This document shows, piece by piece, positions 9,983-19,557 of a DNA stretch of 64,000 nucleotides. Origin of the DNA: Actinomycetaceae bacterium (GTDB lineage: Bacteria > Actinomycetota > Actinomycetes > Actinomycetales > Actinomycetaceae); contig JAUNHH010000006.1 in the NCBI GenBank assembly GCA_030524055.1, positions 1 to 64,000 on the forward strand, in the 5' to 3' direction. A model generated the notes under the pieces. It ran no database searches. It was not told the DNA's origin and saw only the letters and a list, made by a program, of their open reading frames with translations. Position numbers and translations under genes: made by a program. Every line of letters begins with the position of its first letter. Position 1 is the stretch's first letter.

Positions 9983-12418
9983 TCACAATGAGGAGGCATA
10001 TTTCCGCCTCATGCGAATAAGGTGAATGGTGGCGGCAAGTCCTATTCCGCTCACAGTCAAACCGGAGAGATAAATCCAGTCACTACCAACGCCACCGGTA
10101 TTTGGTAAAGGCGGAGCAGTCACTTCTTGAGTAGGCACGCGGGTATTGGCAAATTCCATTCGAGTAATGCGCTTCCCTGCTTTGTCATAGCGCGTCCGGA
10201 CAATCGGCTTACCATCGAATGCTGTCAGCACTTCAATATGGAGTTGAATGGGTTCCATATCGTAGGTCACGCCAGCTTTATTTCCTTTGACCTGGCGGAT
10301 CGTAAAGAACCAGTCGCCCTCCTCAGCAAATGTCCACGTCCCCAGATTCAGCGTTCCATTTGCTTGGACAGAAACAGGACCAGTGGGCACACCAGTAACA
10401 GAATCAGTCCAATTATCGACGTCCTGTTCGACGGTAAATTGGAAATCGCCCGCAGCAATAGGTGCGATTACGCCATTTTCCCTCAGGGTAACCCTGCCCG
10501 TTGGAGTCGTTTTGGCATTAAGGGTGATGCGTTCAAGTTTCCACGTGCCGGCTGCGTCTTTTACTAATTGGTAGGGAGCACCGGCTGGCAATAATGTCAC
10601 TGAGGGATTAATAGCTGGCGAACCCGTCGTAATATAAGCCCGCCCGACATGGTCAACGTAATTATTATCAAGTCGATAGACTTCCCATGTCACGCTTTCT
10701 TCAGTCCCACCAGAAATGGCGGAGCCTTCAGAGTGAATACGAATAGTCCCATCGCCAGTAATCTGGCCGGCCTTTAATTGCGATCCTGCACTATCAAATC
10801 GCGCCCCGCCCTCGACACTCAATACTCCACTGACGTCGAGGTCGGTGACTCCTTTCGCTAACGTCACAGCGCCACCATTAATCGTCAGATGATCGACGTC
10901 ATCAATGGAAAGCTCAGAGAGGAAAGTATTGTCGAATGTCACCGAACGCGCCCCTGCTCCTGCAGGTGAGGCGGGATTAACAATGCGCTCAATAAAGTTC
11001 GAGGCGCTTGCCAGGTCAACTGTTCCTGTTTGCCCCGCCACCCCAGGAGGCGCTAAATAGATGGCATCTTCCACGCGAATATTGCGCGAATCCAGATCAA
11101 TAGTGACTGGAATAGCACTCGGCTGATCTGGGTCACCCGCCACAATAGAAGCAAAACGGGTTTCATCGCTGGCATTTGTCACTAAAAGACGGGCATTAGG
11201 TCCGGACGGGGCTGCCCCATATGTTCCTGTGACAATATGCGGACGCTGCCCTGTTTGATTCAGACCAATACGGGTAGAAACCCCATCAAGAGTCAGCGCA
11301 TAGCCACTCATCCAAATAGTGCCGGAGGCCTGAGATTCCTTAATAAGGTTCAGGCTCATATTCTTTAATGTGACATCCGCGCCTAATGCCAGGTCAGGCC
11401 CGCGAAGCCGCAGAACATTGCCATTTCCGTCAATAGTGACATTCTTGCCAATAGTAAACGTGGCGCTACTTCCTGTCACCGTAATATCGGTTTTGAGTTT
11501 AATAGTGTCCCCAGCCTGGGCACGGGCCAGAGCGGTGGTGAGATTACGGAAAGGGTTACCTTCCGTGCCGTCGCCAAAAGTATCAGTGGCAGCGCCATTA
11601 ATGACCCATAATTCGCGCCCTGTATTCGCCGCTCCTGCAGCTGCGCGGTCTTCATTTCCTCCACCGACTGGGCTGGAAGGCTGACCCGATTGAGGGCGAG
11701 TACCTGATTGCGGAGTTACACCTGACTGGGCAGTAATCCCAGACTGGGGAAGGGTAAGAGATTGCGCACCGTCAGTTGACTGTGCTTCGGAGCCGGATTG
11801 CGGAGCGTGAGCAGATTGGCTCCCCTCCCCCGATTGCACGGTGGCTACTGTCTGGCTTTCCGCCGCAGGGTCCACAACAGACTGAGCGCCAGTAGCATAT
11901 TGAGCAGTATCGGCAGACTGGCTAGTCGCAGCGCTGTCTCCACTCGCTGCTACATCCGTATCCACATTGGCAGTACTCTCGGGGGCTACACTCTCATCGG
12001 CTTTGTCAGCCTCGGGAGAGTTTTCCACGGCCTCACTAATGGCAGGCGTATCGCTCTCATCGCGGCTGTCTTCTCCTTCAGTTAAGGCAGGGGCAGAAAC
12101 GTCAGCGCTCCCCTGCCCTTCGGACACGCCAGGAGTTGGGTGTTCCTCACTAGCCCCGCCCTCGTGAATGGACAGTGAAGGGCACTCCTCCCCTCGCCCA
12201 CCACTACTTGGCGTGTCGGCTGCAGATTGCGCATCAGATTGGGCAGCCGATTGACTGCTTTGGGAATCGCAGGGTTCGGAGGGGACTCCTTCGTGTGCCC
12301 AGGACAAACCGACGGGCACAACGGTGCCTACCCCAACGCTCAGGGCCAGCAGAGTCGCAACAAGGCGCGAAGAAGCCAGGCGCGAGCGATGGCGTACATG
12401 GAGTGCCGAATGAGCCAC
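9983..12418 (-). CDS. LPNTG surface protein, probable pilus tip adhesin
   Basis: 811-residue wall-anchored protein at the head of the pilus cluster. The start is GTG 12418, with AGGAG 5 nt upstream. A signal peptide ends about residue 42 (LSWAHEG). Residues 50-255 are a Gln-Ser-rich low-complexity stalk of repeated QSG/QSA units. A right-handed beta-helix-like domain follows (around IGKNVTIDGNGN). Near residue 690 is a FctA/Spy0128-like isopeptide pilin domain (FQFTVEQ, WFFTIRQVKG). LPNTG (about residue 774), a membrane helix and RMRRKYASSL close the protein. Position ahead of two pilins and a class C sortase matches pilus tip proteins of Actinomyces and Corynebacterium. Ligand unknown. A 192-bp gap with no recognisable element separates it from the pilin. 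Confidence 0.82.
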   Translation of the reverse strand: MAHSALHVRHRSRLASSRLVATLLALSVGVGTVVPVGLSWAHEGVPSEPCDSQSSQSAAQSDAQSAADTPSSGGRGEECPSLSIHEGGASEEHPTPGVSEGQGSADVSAPALTEGEDSRDESDTPAISEAVENSPEADKADESVAPESTANVDTDVAASGDSAATSQSADTAQYATGAQSVVDPAAESQTVATVQSGEGSQSAHAPQSGSEAQSTDGAQSLTLPQSGITAQSGVTPQSGTRPQSGQPSSPVGGGNEDRAAAGAANTGRELWVINGAATDTFGDGTEGNPFRNLTTALARAQAGDTIKLKTDITVTGSSATFTIGKNVTIDGNGNVLRLRGPDLALGADVTLKNMSLNLIKESQASGTIWMSGYALTLDGVSTRIGLNQTGQRPHIVTGTYGAAPSGPNARLLVTNASDETRFASIVAGDPDQPSAIPVTIDLDSRNIRVEDAIYLAPPGVAGQTGTVDLASASNFIERIVNPASPAGAGARSVTFDNTFLSELSIDDVDHLTINGGAVTLAKGVTDLDVSGVLSVEGGARFDSAGSQLKAGQITGDGTIRIHSEGSAISGGTEESVTWEVYRLDNNYVDHVGRAYITTGSPAINPSVTLLPAGAPYQLVKDAAGTWKLERITLNAKTTPTGRVTLRENGVIAPIAAGDFQFTVEQDVDNWTDSVTGVPTGPVSVQANGTLNLGTWTFAEEGDWFFTIRQVKGNKAGVTYDMEPIQLHIEVLTAFDGKPIVRTRYDKAGKRITRMEFANTRVPTQEVTAPPLPNTGGVGSDWIYLSGLTVSGIGLAATIHLIRMRRKYASSL

Positions 12419-12650
12419 TCAAACTCCTGAACTGCGAAAATGGGCGGAATAGATCGTCGCTCATCCTAAATCAGGCTTTACCTGCTCCTATATTGACTTT
12501 TCGCAGACCATACTTGTTTTTCTGATTGTTAGGGCGTTTCGGGGCAGTCCTTTATTTTCTAGACTCATTTCGCATACTCGGACGAGAGGAATGAGTGGAG
12601 TTATCGCTCCGATTGTGGTGTCTGGGGCAAGCACTGGGGGCATCGGGGAG

Positions 12651-12834
12651 GACAAAGCGCGTCGGCAATGACAATTGCCGTTTGGAAACGCGTCGTCGCG
12701 GCGGTTTGTATTGATGTACGAGGGCGGGGCCGACATTTACGCAGGTCAGAAATTTCGGTCCCACAGCCCCAACTGACAACCCGCCGCCACAACGCGGATT
12801 CGCTGCCCAAAACACGTCTTGGCGGCGCTTTGTC
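12651..12834. repeat. Family A 60-bp palindromic repeats, locus 1 (two copies)
   Basis: Two 60-bp units, 12651-12710 and 12775-12834, each bounded by GACAA(A/C) and its complement, separated by 64 bp. The spacer carries an exact ACGAGGGCGGGGC (12718-12730) and the conserved word GCAGGTC. The units are imperfect palindromes and align over their full length with copies at 15.7, 43 and 50 kb. They fill most of the gap between the tip adhesin and the BCCT gene. Confidence 0.85.
12718..12730 (+). repeat. Exact copy of the dispersed 13-mer ACGAGGGCGGGGC (type copy)
   Basis: Eighteen exact copies occur in the window. Plus-strand starts: 6918, 12718, 15434, 20664, 24480, 30513, 33177, 34884, 42419, 53968. 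Minus-strand copies start at 5999, 12153, 18755, 28459, 31803, 35427, 41508, 50279. At least ten near copies exist, for example 3008, 10803, 15776, 20639, 25798, 25823, 28428, 40090, 46304, 55230 and 61057. Thirteen exact copies are intergenic; five are inside genes (5999, 12153, 30513, 35427, 53968). A random 13-mer would be expected far less than once in 64 kb. Confidence 0.95.
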
Positions 12835-12961
12835 CGCGTGGCGCGTTGGAGATGGGCACCTGCAGCCCCACTACACCAACAGGAAATGTCCTAAAGCCCT
12901 GCTGCTCAGGGCCGGCACCCCGCCACTAACCCCGACACTCCCAAGCGCCAGCAGATATAGA

Positions 12962-12998
12962 CGCACTCCGCTCGGTGAGAGGAGTTGAGCGGGGTGCG
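12962..12998 (-). terminator. Hairpin downstream of the BCCT gene
   Basis: A 12-bp stem (CGCACTCCGCTC against GAGCGGGGTGCG, one G-U pair) with a 13-nt loop sits 39 bp past the stop of the transporter gene. No U-run follows, so it may be a processing or weak terminator hairpin. Confidence 0.5.
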
Positions 12999-13036
12999 GG
13001 CCTATGGGAGTGGCAGCAACGATGGGCTGCCACGCA

Positions 13037-14956
13037 TTATGAACTTGGAATCGTTGGAGTCATTGTGCCACCGTCATCAACGGGTTCATCTGTGACACCT
13101 TCTTCTACTTCTGGTTCAGGGGTTTCCACCAGGGAACCCACACCTTCACCAGGGGCAGTAGCATCCACTGACAGCGAGAAGTCGTCACCGTGGGCGGTCA
13201 CACCTTCAACGACTGCCTGTTCAATTGCCATTTCCGCATATTTACTGCGCAGAATGCGCGGATCATTACGTAAATCGCGGACTAGAGCAATTGCTAGGGC
13301 AATCATAACCACAAGGAATGGCAAACCCGCAACAATCGTAATTGCCTGCAGGCCTTTTAACCCATTTTCACCGCCAGCAATCAACATAATGGCAGCAACG
13401 GCTCCAGTGACCACACCCCAGAAAACCACTGTCCACTTTCGCGGCTCAATAGTGCCATTTTCTGACAGAGTCCCCATAACAATCGACGCCGAATCAGCTC
13501 CTGAAACGAAGAAGATCGCCACCAAAACCATAACCAGAATAGAAGTGATCTGCGCCCACGGCATTGTCCCTAAAAGAGCAAAAAGGGTGGATTCAGCGTC
13601 GCCCGCCTCGGAAAGTTTCTGCCCAGCCTGCTCAGCATGGATAGCTGCACCACCAAATACGGCAAACCACAGAAGGCTAACAATACTGGGCAGCAAAAGA
13701 ACGCCAGCGACGAATTGGCGGATTGTCCGCCCTCGTGAAATACGGGCAATAAACATGCCTACGAAAGGCGTCCATGACACCCACCATGCCCAGTAGAAGA
13801 TCGTCCAGGACGACAGCCACTCATTAGCATCGGCACCACTGGCACCTGTGCGCGCTGACATACTCATGAGTTCTTGCAAATAGCCACCCAAGGTGGTGGG
13901 CAGGATATTGAGAACAAAGACTGTTGGCCCAAGAACAAAGACGAAAAATGCCAGAGCAACGGCCAAAACCATATTGATATTGGACAGGTACTGAATACCC
14001 TTAGCCACACCAGAAACGGCGGAAATAATAAAGCACACTGTCAAGACAGCAATAATCATGACTAGGAAGTCATTCCCCAACTCCCCGGCCCAGCCCAGAA
14101 TCTCCACACCGTGCTGAATCTGCAAAACACCCAGGCCTAGCGAAGTCGCCGAGCCGAAAAGCGTCGCGAAAATGGCGAAAATATCAATCGCCTTGCCCGC
14201 TGGACCATAGGTCTGCTTCTTCCCCAGCAGCGGCTCAAAAACGGCGCTAATCGTCAGTGGGCGCCCCTTACGGAAAACCGAATAGGCAATTGCAACACCG
14301 ACCACAGAATAAATCGCCCAGGGGTGTAATCCCCAGTGGAAAAGAGTAGTTGCCATTGCGGTTTGCACATCTTGGCTCGCTTTACCGGGAGGCCCATCAG
14401 CGAAGTGTGACAATGGCTCGGCGGCGCCGTAGAACATTAAACCAATGCCCATGCCAGCGCTAAACATCATGGCCACCCAGGACACAGTAGAAAACTCGGG
14501 GTCTTCGCCATCACTTCCCAGCGGGATCGATCCGTAGGGGCCAAGTGCCAACCAGAGGACAAAGAAGACAAATCCCGTTGCGGCTAAGGCAAAAAGCCAA
14601 CCGGTATTATTCACCGTCCATGTCAAGGCCACTTGAGAGGCAGCACTGAGGGAATCCGGCTGGAAAATACCCCAGAGAACAAAGGCCAGCGACAAAACCC
14701 CTGTGACGCCGAAAACGACTTTATCGAGGCTACCTGGCTGTTCTTCTCCAACGTCTTCCAGGACGGGTTCGAGGATTGGGTGGCGGGCGTCAAGTACTTC
14801 GCCTTGGCGGGTCATTCGGGCAACGCCGGCTGTTGGCTGATCCAACAGCGACCGGGAGTGCCGCTTGCCCATTGTTGGGTCCATAAGGTGCGAAGGGTGC
14901 ACACCATGTTTTTTTATTGGGCGCTCTGTAGGTTTCTCGGAGGGCTTCGTGGACAC
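13037..14956 (-). CDS. BCCT-family betaine/choline/carnitine transporter
   Basis: 639-residue sodium- or proton-coupled uptake system for quaternary-ammonium osmolytes. The family signature AGMGIGLMFYGAAEP is near residue 172, and the Trp-rich segment FYWAWWVSWTPF, which forms the betaine site in BetP, is near residue 392. About twelve membrane helices lie between hydrophilic N- and C-terminal tails. The long acidic C-tail (about 60 residues) resembles the osmosensory tail of BetP-type carriers, though it lacks the strongly basic character of BetP. The start is GTG 14956. It is transcribed alone: a repeat-filled gap of 1.8 kb lies upstream and a hairpin follows. The exact substrate cannot be told from sequence. 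Confidence 0.9.
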   Translation of the reverse strand: MSTKPSEKPTERPIKKHGVHPSHLMDPTMGKRHSRSLLDQPTAGVARMTRQGEVLDARHPILEPVLEDVGEEQPGSLDKVVFGVTGVLSLAFVLWGIFQPDSLSAASQVALTWTVNNTGWLFALAATGFVFFVLWLALGPYGSIPLGSDGEDPEFSTVSWVAMMFSAGMGIGLMFYGAAEPLSHFADGPPGKASQDVQTAMATTLFHWGLHPWAIYSVVGVAIAYSVFRKGRPLTISAVFEPLLGKKQTYGPAGKAIDIFAIFATLFGSATSLGLGVLQIQHGVEILGWAGELGNDFLVMIIAVLTVCFIISAVSGVAKGIQYLSNINMVLAVALAFFVFVLGPTVFVLNILPTTLGGYLQELMSMSARTGASGADANEWLSSWTIFYWAWWVSWTPFVGMFIARISRGRTIRQFVAGVLLLPSIVSLLWFAVFGGAAIHAEQAGQKLSEAGDAESTLFALLGTMPWAQITSILVMVLVAIFFVSGADSASIVMGTLSENGTIEPRKWTVVFWGVVTGAVAAIMLIAGGENGLKGLQAITIVAGLPFLVVMIALAIALVRDLRNDPRILRSKYAEMAIEQAVVEGVTAHGDDFSLSVDATAPGEGVGSLVETPEPEVEEGVTDEPVDDGGTMTPTIPSS

Positions 14957-15520
14957 AGAAAATCATCTCGTTTCGATAATGAACGCCCCAAAAGCCATTA
15001 CACGTCTGGTATCGACAGGCATATGCAATTGGTGAGCGGCGTCCGTCTCGTAGCGCAGCAGCAATCAAACAGGGTCAGAGGTAGTGACCCAGGAAGGTGG
15101 AACCATGTGTAGCGCCAGCCCTGTAGGACCGAAGAAGCGTGCGATGCGATTTCCCTGTGGCCCTGTAGGACCTTGCGGGAGATCAGGTTCCGCGATATGC
15201 GCTGCCTGGCCGCAGGAAGCCCAGGAAATGAGCGTGACTCTTTTTCCGTCAATGACTTCCTGTTGACCATCTTCTGGTTCTAACTTAACGAAGTGAGGCA
15301 GAATGTGCGCGGCGAAGGTCCTAGGTTGTCTGGTATCTGTGCAGGTGGAGGCGGGTGAGTTCGATTGCCTCACAGGGCAAGCTCTGCGCCAACTGGTCGC
15401 GAAGTGGGCATCTGACCCTTCCTTTACTCATTCACGAGGGCGGGGCGCGTGATTACATCTGACTCACCCTGTGTCTGCGCTCTCGGAGCGTGTGAGGCGA
15501 CGGTATCTTTTGGATGGCGC

Positions 15521-15600
15521 GACACCATTCGTGCATAGGGCGACAAAAAGGCCGATTTTCCGGCAAAAATGTGGGTTAACGGTGTGAATGTGTGTGGTTA
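15521..15600. repeat. Family B palindromic repeat, copy 1
   Basis: The left arm GACACC-N4-GTGCATAGGGCGAC and core GGCCGATTTTCCGGCAAAAATGT match copies at 16135 and 25669. The right arm has diverged (GTGGGTTAACGG) so the outer stem is lost; only the core dyad remains. Confidence 0.65.
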
Positions 15601-15707
15601 TCGGGTTTTTCGTTGGGGACGCACGGAAAAATTAGGGTCATATGGTCTGAGACCATCATGGATGTCTCCTGGGCGTCAACGGCCCTGATATGTGGGGATT
15701 TATCCAG

Positions 15708-16037
15708 AACAAACCGCGTCCTGTGCGACAATCGCGCCTGGAAAATGCGTCGTCGCGGCGGGTTGTCCAGATGTGCGAGGGCGGGGCCACTATTTGCCCA
15801 GGTCGGCAATTACGGCCGAACAACCCCGACTGACAACCCGCGTTCACAACGGTAATTGCTGCTTGAAAATGCGTCCTCGCGGCGGTTTGTCCGCTTGGCC
15901 CGGTGCGGATAGGTGCTCGGGTAGAAAGTCTGCACCTATTTGTGCAGGTCGGCATTTACGGCCGAACAACCCTGACTGACAACCCGCGTTCACAACGGTA
16001 ATTGCTGCTTGAAAATGCGTCCTCGCGGTGGTTTGTC
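15708..16037. repeat. Family A 60-bp palindromic repeats, locus 2 (three copies)
   Basis: Units at 15708-15767, 15832-15891 and 15978-16037, separated by 64 and 86 bp. The second and third are nearly identical along the unit and along about 35 bp of preceding spacer (GGTCGGCA, TTACGGCCGAACAACC), which points to a recent tandem duplication of unit plus spacer. The first spacer carries a near copy of the 13-mer at 15776-15787. Confidence 0.9.
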
Positions 16038-16134
16038 CTGAAGAGCAACCTCGGGCCGGATGCCGATCGGCTGCGAAGAATATGTCCCAACACTGGTTCG
16101 CACTCCAATAGCACCAGCCCGCTATAAGAATCGT

Positions 16135-16334
16135 GACACCGCACGTGCAAACGGCGACAAAAAAGCCCGATTTCAGGCAAAAATGTCGCCCTATGACTGT
16201 CTGGTGCCTCCAACCCGCCAAAGTGTGCCTCTTTCAACAGGACAGAACCCTCAAACAGGTACCCAACACGCCCACCAAAAACACACATTATTGCCGATAA
16301 CCCAAAAATGTCGCCCTTTGACCGTTTCGTGCAC
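16135..16334. repeat. Family B palindromic repeats, copies 2 and 3
   Basis: Copy 2 (16135-16207) is a near-complete palindrome: GACACCGCACGTGC and GGCGAC on the left, GTCGCCCTATGAC and GTCTGGTGCC on the right, around an A-rich core with GCCCGATTTCAGGC. Copy 3 (about 16270-16334) shares AAAAATGTCGCCCTTTGACC and CGTGCAC on one arm only. Confidence 0.75.
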
Positions 16335-16360
16335 AGGCCTTTGTGCGCGGGCGACGAGTA

Positions 16361-16516
16361 CTCAAGGCAGAGTTTGGTTCTCAAGGCACCGTTTGGACTT
16401 CAAGGCAGAGTTCTACGCTCAAGGCACCGTTAAAGTGCGTTTTAACGGTGCCTTGAGCAAACAAGTATGCCCTGAGCGCCAAAGTATGCCTTGAGCACCA
16501 AAGTATGCCCTGAGCA
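16361..16516. repeat. Mirror-image array of 18-19 bp units around a 17-bp hairpin
   Basis: Four units of the form TCAAGGCAGAGTTTGG or TCAAGGCACCGTTTGG are followed by four complementary units of the form AAGTATGCCTTGAGCACC. The centre is a perfect 17-bp stem (CTCAAGGCACCGTTAAA at 16418-16434 with its complement at 16441-16457) and a 6-nt loop. The whole stretch could fold into one long hairpin. No protein-coding character. Confidence 0.85.
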
Positions 16517-16691
16517 GGCGGACCGGAGCGGAAGAAGGTCTCTGATATTTCACCTATGAGATGCATGAAAAGAGCAGCGACCAGCAGGAAGCTTCCAGAA
16601 GAACCGAACTTTCGCGAAATAGGTACACGTGCGAAAAAGTGCTACGAAATGCGAGGACAGCACACAATAAGGGGGCCTCAAAGATAAGGAT

Positions 16692-16721
16692 GCCCCCGCC
16701 CTGGATTTCCAGGGCGGGGGC
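16692..16721 (-). terminator. GC-rich terminator-like hairpin downstream of pckG
   Basis: Perfect 14-bp stem GCCCCCGCCCTGGA with its complement and a 2-nt loop, 74 bp beyond the pckG stop. The sequence following on the minus strand is AT-rich (ATCCTTATCTTT) but lacks a full U-run. Confidence 0.7.
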
Positions 16722-16794
16722 TACCTTTGAGATTAAGTGCTGATATTACCTGCGAGCACTAATGCGCACCGCCGGAAACATAGCGTCTTGCATC

Positions 16795-18630
16795 TCAGGC
16801 CTTGGCCGCAGCAATACGCTCGCGGAACTTGGCGAGCTGCTCGGTGATGGCAGCGGGGAGCTTATCGCCGAACTGAGCGAAGTATTCCTCGGTGTCATCC
16901 ATTTCAGCTGCCCAAGCATCGGGATCAATAGCGAAGAGCTTGTCCCAGTGAGCCTGGTCGATGTCGAGGCCATCCAGGTTGAAGTCCTCGAACTTGGGGT
17001 AGCGGCCGGTCACGCCATCAATGGCCTCGACCTCGCCCGCAACGCGACGCACGATCCAGTCCAGGACACGGCTGTTGTCGCCGTAGCCTGGCCACAGGAA
17101 GGAGCCATCTTCGTCCTTACGGAACCAGTTGACCTGGTAAGCCTTGGGGAACTTGTCGCCAACCTTGGCCTGCATCTCGAGCCAGTGGCCCCAGTAGTCG
17201 GCCATGTTGTAGCCACAGAAGGGCAGCATGGCGAAGGGGTCGTGGCGCAGGGAGCCTGCCTTGACATCAGTGGCAGCAGCGGTGACCTCAGAGGCAACCG
17301 ATGCACCAATGAAGACGCCGTGGGCGGGATCGTACTGCTCGGCAACGAGAGGCACATTGGAGGCCCGGCGGCCACCGAAGAGGATGGCGTCAACGGCCAC
17401 ACCCTGAGGAGCTTCCCAGTCTTCACAGATAATCGGGCACTGCGAGGCAGGCACGGTGAAGCGGGAGTTCGGGTGAGCGGCCTTTTCACCGGACTCGGGG
17501 GTCCAGTCATTGCCATGCCAGTCAATGAGGTGAGCGGGAGCGTCACCGTCAATGCCTTCCCACCACACATCGCCATCGTCGGTCAGAGCAACGTTGGTGA
17601 AGATGGAGTTGGCCTTCATGGTTTCCATGGCCATGGGGTTGGTGTCGTAGGAGGTGCCGGGGGCAACGCCGAAGAAACCAGCCTCGGGGTTGATGGCGTA
17701 GAGACGACCATCGGGGCCGGGGCGCATCCAGGCAATGTCATCACCAACGGTTTCGACCTTGTAGCCGGGAATGGTGGGTTGAAGCATGGCCAGGTTGGTC
17801 TTGCCACAAGCTGAGGGGAAGGCAGCGGTCACGTGGTACTGCTTGCCGGTAGCTTCGCTGGTCAGGCGGAGGATGAGCATGTGCTCGGCCATCCAGCCGT
17901 CACGGCGTGCCATGGTGGAGGCAATACGCAGAGCGAAGCACTTCTTGCCGAGCAGGGCGTTGCCGCCGTAGCCGGATCCGAAGGACCAGATTTCGTTGGT
18001 CTCGGGGAAGTGAGTGATGTACTTCTCTTCATTACAGGGCCAGGTGGTATCTTCCTGACCTTCTTCGAGGGGAACGCCAACGCTGTGGACGGCAGGAACC
18101 CAGGGCTTGCCTTCAGCAATCTGATCCATTGCGGCCTGACCCATACGGGTCATAATGCGCATATTGCAGACAACGTAGGGGGAGTCAGAGATTTCGATGC
18201 CCAGCTGGGAGATGGGGCCACCGAGGGGACCCATGGAGAAGGGGATCACGTACATGGTGCGACCCTTCATCGCGCCAGTGAACTTTTCCTTCAGGATGGC
18301 CTTCATTTCGGCGGGATCAGCCCAGTGGTTGGTAGGGCCTGCATCCTCTTCCTTCTCTGAGCAGATGAAGGTGCGGGATTCAACGCGGGCAACATCGGAG
18401 GGGAGGGAACGAGCGAGGAAGGAGTTGGGGCGCTTGTCCTCATTGAGGCGGGTGAAAACACCTGCTTCCACCATCTGCGAGGTCAGGCGATCCCATTCTT
18501 CTTGAGAGCCGTCAGAGAACTCGATGGCGTCCGGAGTGGTTAGCGCCGCAATCTCGGTCACCCAGCTAATAACATCTTCGGGCGCGTTCGCCGGGGCTGC
18601 CGCACGCACATCCTGTTCGGTCACGGACAT
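16795..18630 (-). CDS. pckG: Phosphoenolpyruvate carboxykinase (GTP)
   Basis: Cytosolic enzyme interconverting oxaloacetate plus GTP with PEP, CO2 and GDP, at the junction of the TCA cycle with gluconeogenesis or anaplerosis. Its 611 residues are the normal length for the GTP-dependent class. The kinase-1a loop [13 protein letters not shown] (about residue 277) and the downstream [20 protein letters not shown] block are diagnostic, and the cysteine in SACGKT is the family's hyper-reactive active-site residue. The C-terminal [17 protein letters not shown] region is also intact. It is a single-gene unit, with a hairpin downstream and a 13-mer repeat (18755) in the divergent upstream gap. Confidence 0.97.
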   Translation of the reverse strand: MSVTEQDVRAAAPANAPEDVISWVTEIAALTTPDAIEFSDGSQEEWDRLTSQMVEAGVFTRLNEDKRPNSFLARSLPSDVARVESRTFICSEKEEDAGPTNHWADPAEMKAILKEKFTGAMKGRTMYVIPFSMGPLGGPISQLGIEISDSPYVVCNMRIMTRMGQAAMDQIAEGKPWVPAVHSVGVPLEEGQEDTTWPCNEEKYITHFPETNEIWSFGSGYGGNALLGKKCFALRIASTMARRDGWMAEHMLILRLTSEATGKQYHVTAAFPSACGKTNLAMLQPTIPGYKVETVGDDIAWMRPGPDGRLYAINPEAGFFGVAPGTSYDTNPMAMETMKANSIFTNVALTDDGDVWWEGIDGDAPAHLIDWHGNDWTPESGEKAAHPNSRFTVPASQCPIICEDWEAPQGVAVDAILFGGRRASNVPLVAEQYDPAHGVFIGASVASEVTAAATDVKAGSLRHDPFAMLPFCGYNMADYWGHWLEMQAKVGDKFPKAYQVNWFRKDEDGSFLWPGYGDNSRVLDWIVRRVAGEVEAIDGVTGRYPKFEDFNLDGLDIDQAHWDKLFAIDPDAWAAEMDDTEEYFAQFGDKLPAAITEQLAKFRERIAAAKA

Positions 18631-18754
18631 TTTGCCTCCTGGGGCTGTTGAGGTTCGGGCACGTCGTGCCCGTGGTCTACGTAGTCAATGATGACGGATT
18701 CCCCCGCCTAATGCGCGGGCGCTTAGTCCCGGTGAACTGTGTCCCTCAACACAA

Positions 18755-18767
18755 GCCCCGCCCTCGT
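18755..18767 (-). repeat. Dispersed 13-mer in the pckG / DUF47 divergent gap
   Basis: Exact GCCCCGCCCTCGT. The 293-bp divergent gap (18631-18923) must carry promoters for both flanking genes, but I could not identify convincing -35/-10 pairs. Confidence 0.85.
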
Positions 18768-18923
18768 TAGTGGACAGGCCAAGGATTTCCCCGTTTTTTC
18801 CCATCCCCATCCGGCCACTCAGTAAATTTCACCCCTCCACTGAGCAAAAGGCGTTTACTCTACAGGCCCTTCGTGCCCTACGCTGTAGCCGACCGCCGTC
18901 CCGCTCAGCTCATTGGAGGACTC

Positions 18924-19553
18924 ATGGGACTTCGTAAATTCGACGGCCCGTCCTTTTTTGACCTACTCACGAGCCAGGCTCAGCACCTGGTGACCGGAGT
19001 CGGTCTTCTCTCCTCTATCATCACAGCTTCTGTCAGCGAACAGGTTGCTCTGCGCGACCAGCTCCACGGCGTTGAACATGAAGCCGATGAGATCAACCAT
19101 CAGATCATTAATCGCATCAACCAGTCCTTTGTCACCCCCTTCGACCGTGAAGATCTTGGGGCCCTGGCGGCAGCGCTGGATGACTGCATGGATCTCATGG
19201 ATGAGGCCGGAGACCTCTTCGTTCTCTATGGATTGCATGATCTGCCCGAAGAGATTCTCACCCTGGTCGCCACGCAGGTAGAAGTTCTTGCCAATTGCGC
19301 TGAGCAGACCGCACAGGCAATGCCCTCATTAAAGTCGCCCCTCGATATGCGCGACTACTGGGTGGAAATTAACCGCCTGGAAAATGACGGCGACCGCGCT
19401 TATCGCCTGACTTTAACGACCCTTTTTGAGTCAGGTTTAGATCCGGTGACGATTATTAAACTCAAGGACGTTATTGAGGCACTCGAAAAGTGCTCGGACG
19501 CCTTTGAAGATCTCGCTAATGGGATCGAAACAATCGCGGTAAAGGAGTCCTGA
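18924..19553 (+). CDS. DUF47 (PhoU-like) accessory protein of the PiT transporter
   Basis: 209-residue all-helical cytosolic protein of the DUF47/PhoU-related family, which is almost always encoded next to PiT phosphate permeases and thought to modulate them. Spaced acidic motifs of the PhoU metal-binding type (HEADEI about residue 53, and a later ENDGDR) are visible. ATG 18924 was chosen because GGAGG lies immediately upstream; the open frame extends 17 codons further without a ribosome site. The stop is 4 bp before the GTG of the PiT gene, so the two form one operon. Confidence 0.9.
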   Translation: MGLRKFDGPSFFDLLTSQAQHLVTGVGLLSSIITASVSEQVALRDQLHGVEHEADEINHQIINRINQSFVTPFDREDLGALAAALDDCMDLMDEAGDLFVLYGLHDLPEEILTLVATQVEVLANCAEQTAQAMPSLKSPLDMRDYWVEINRLENDGDRAYRLTLTTLFESGLDPVTIIKLKDVIEALEKCSDAFEDLANGIETIAVKES

Positions 19554-19557
19554 GAAC

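Larger units (their letters stand above)
14957..16794. other. Gene-free repeat-rich interval between BCCT and pckG
   Basis: No open frame in this 1.8 kb has a convincing start and protein character. It contains two CCCTGTAGGACC words near 15120 and 15162, an exact 13-mer (15434-15446), family B palindromes (15521, 16135 and 16270), three family A units (15708-16037), a mirror-image array (16361-16516) and a strong hairpin (16692-16721). It reads as a landing zone for small structured repeats. Confidence 0.75.

Noticed and set aside
12488-12988. Short frames between the tip adhesin and the BCCT gene
   Set aside because: They are created by the family A palindromes and the 13-mer; none has a start site or protein-like composition.
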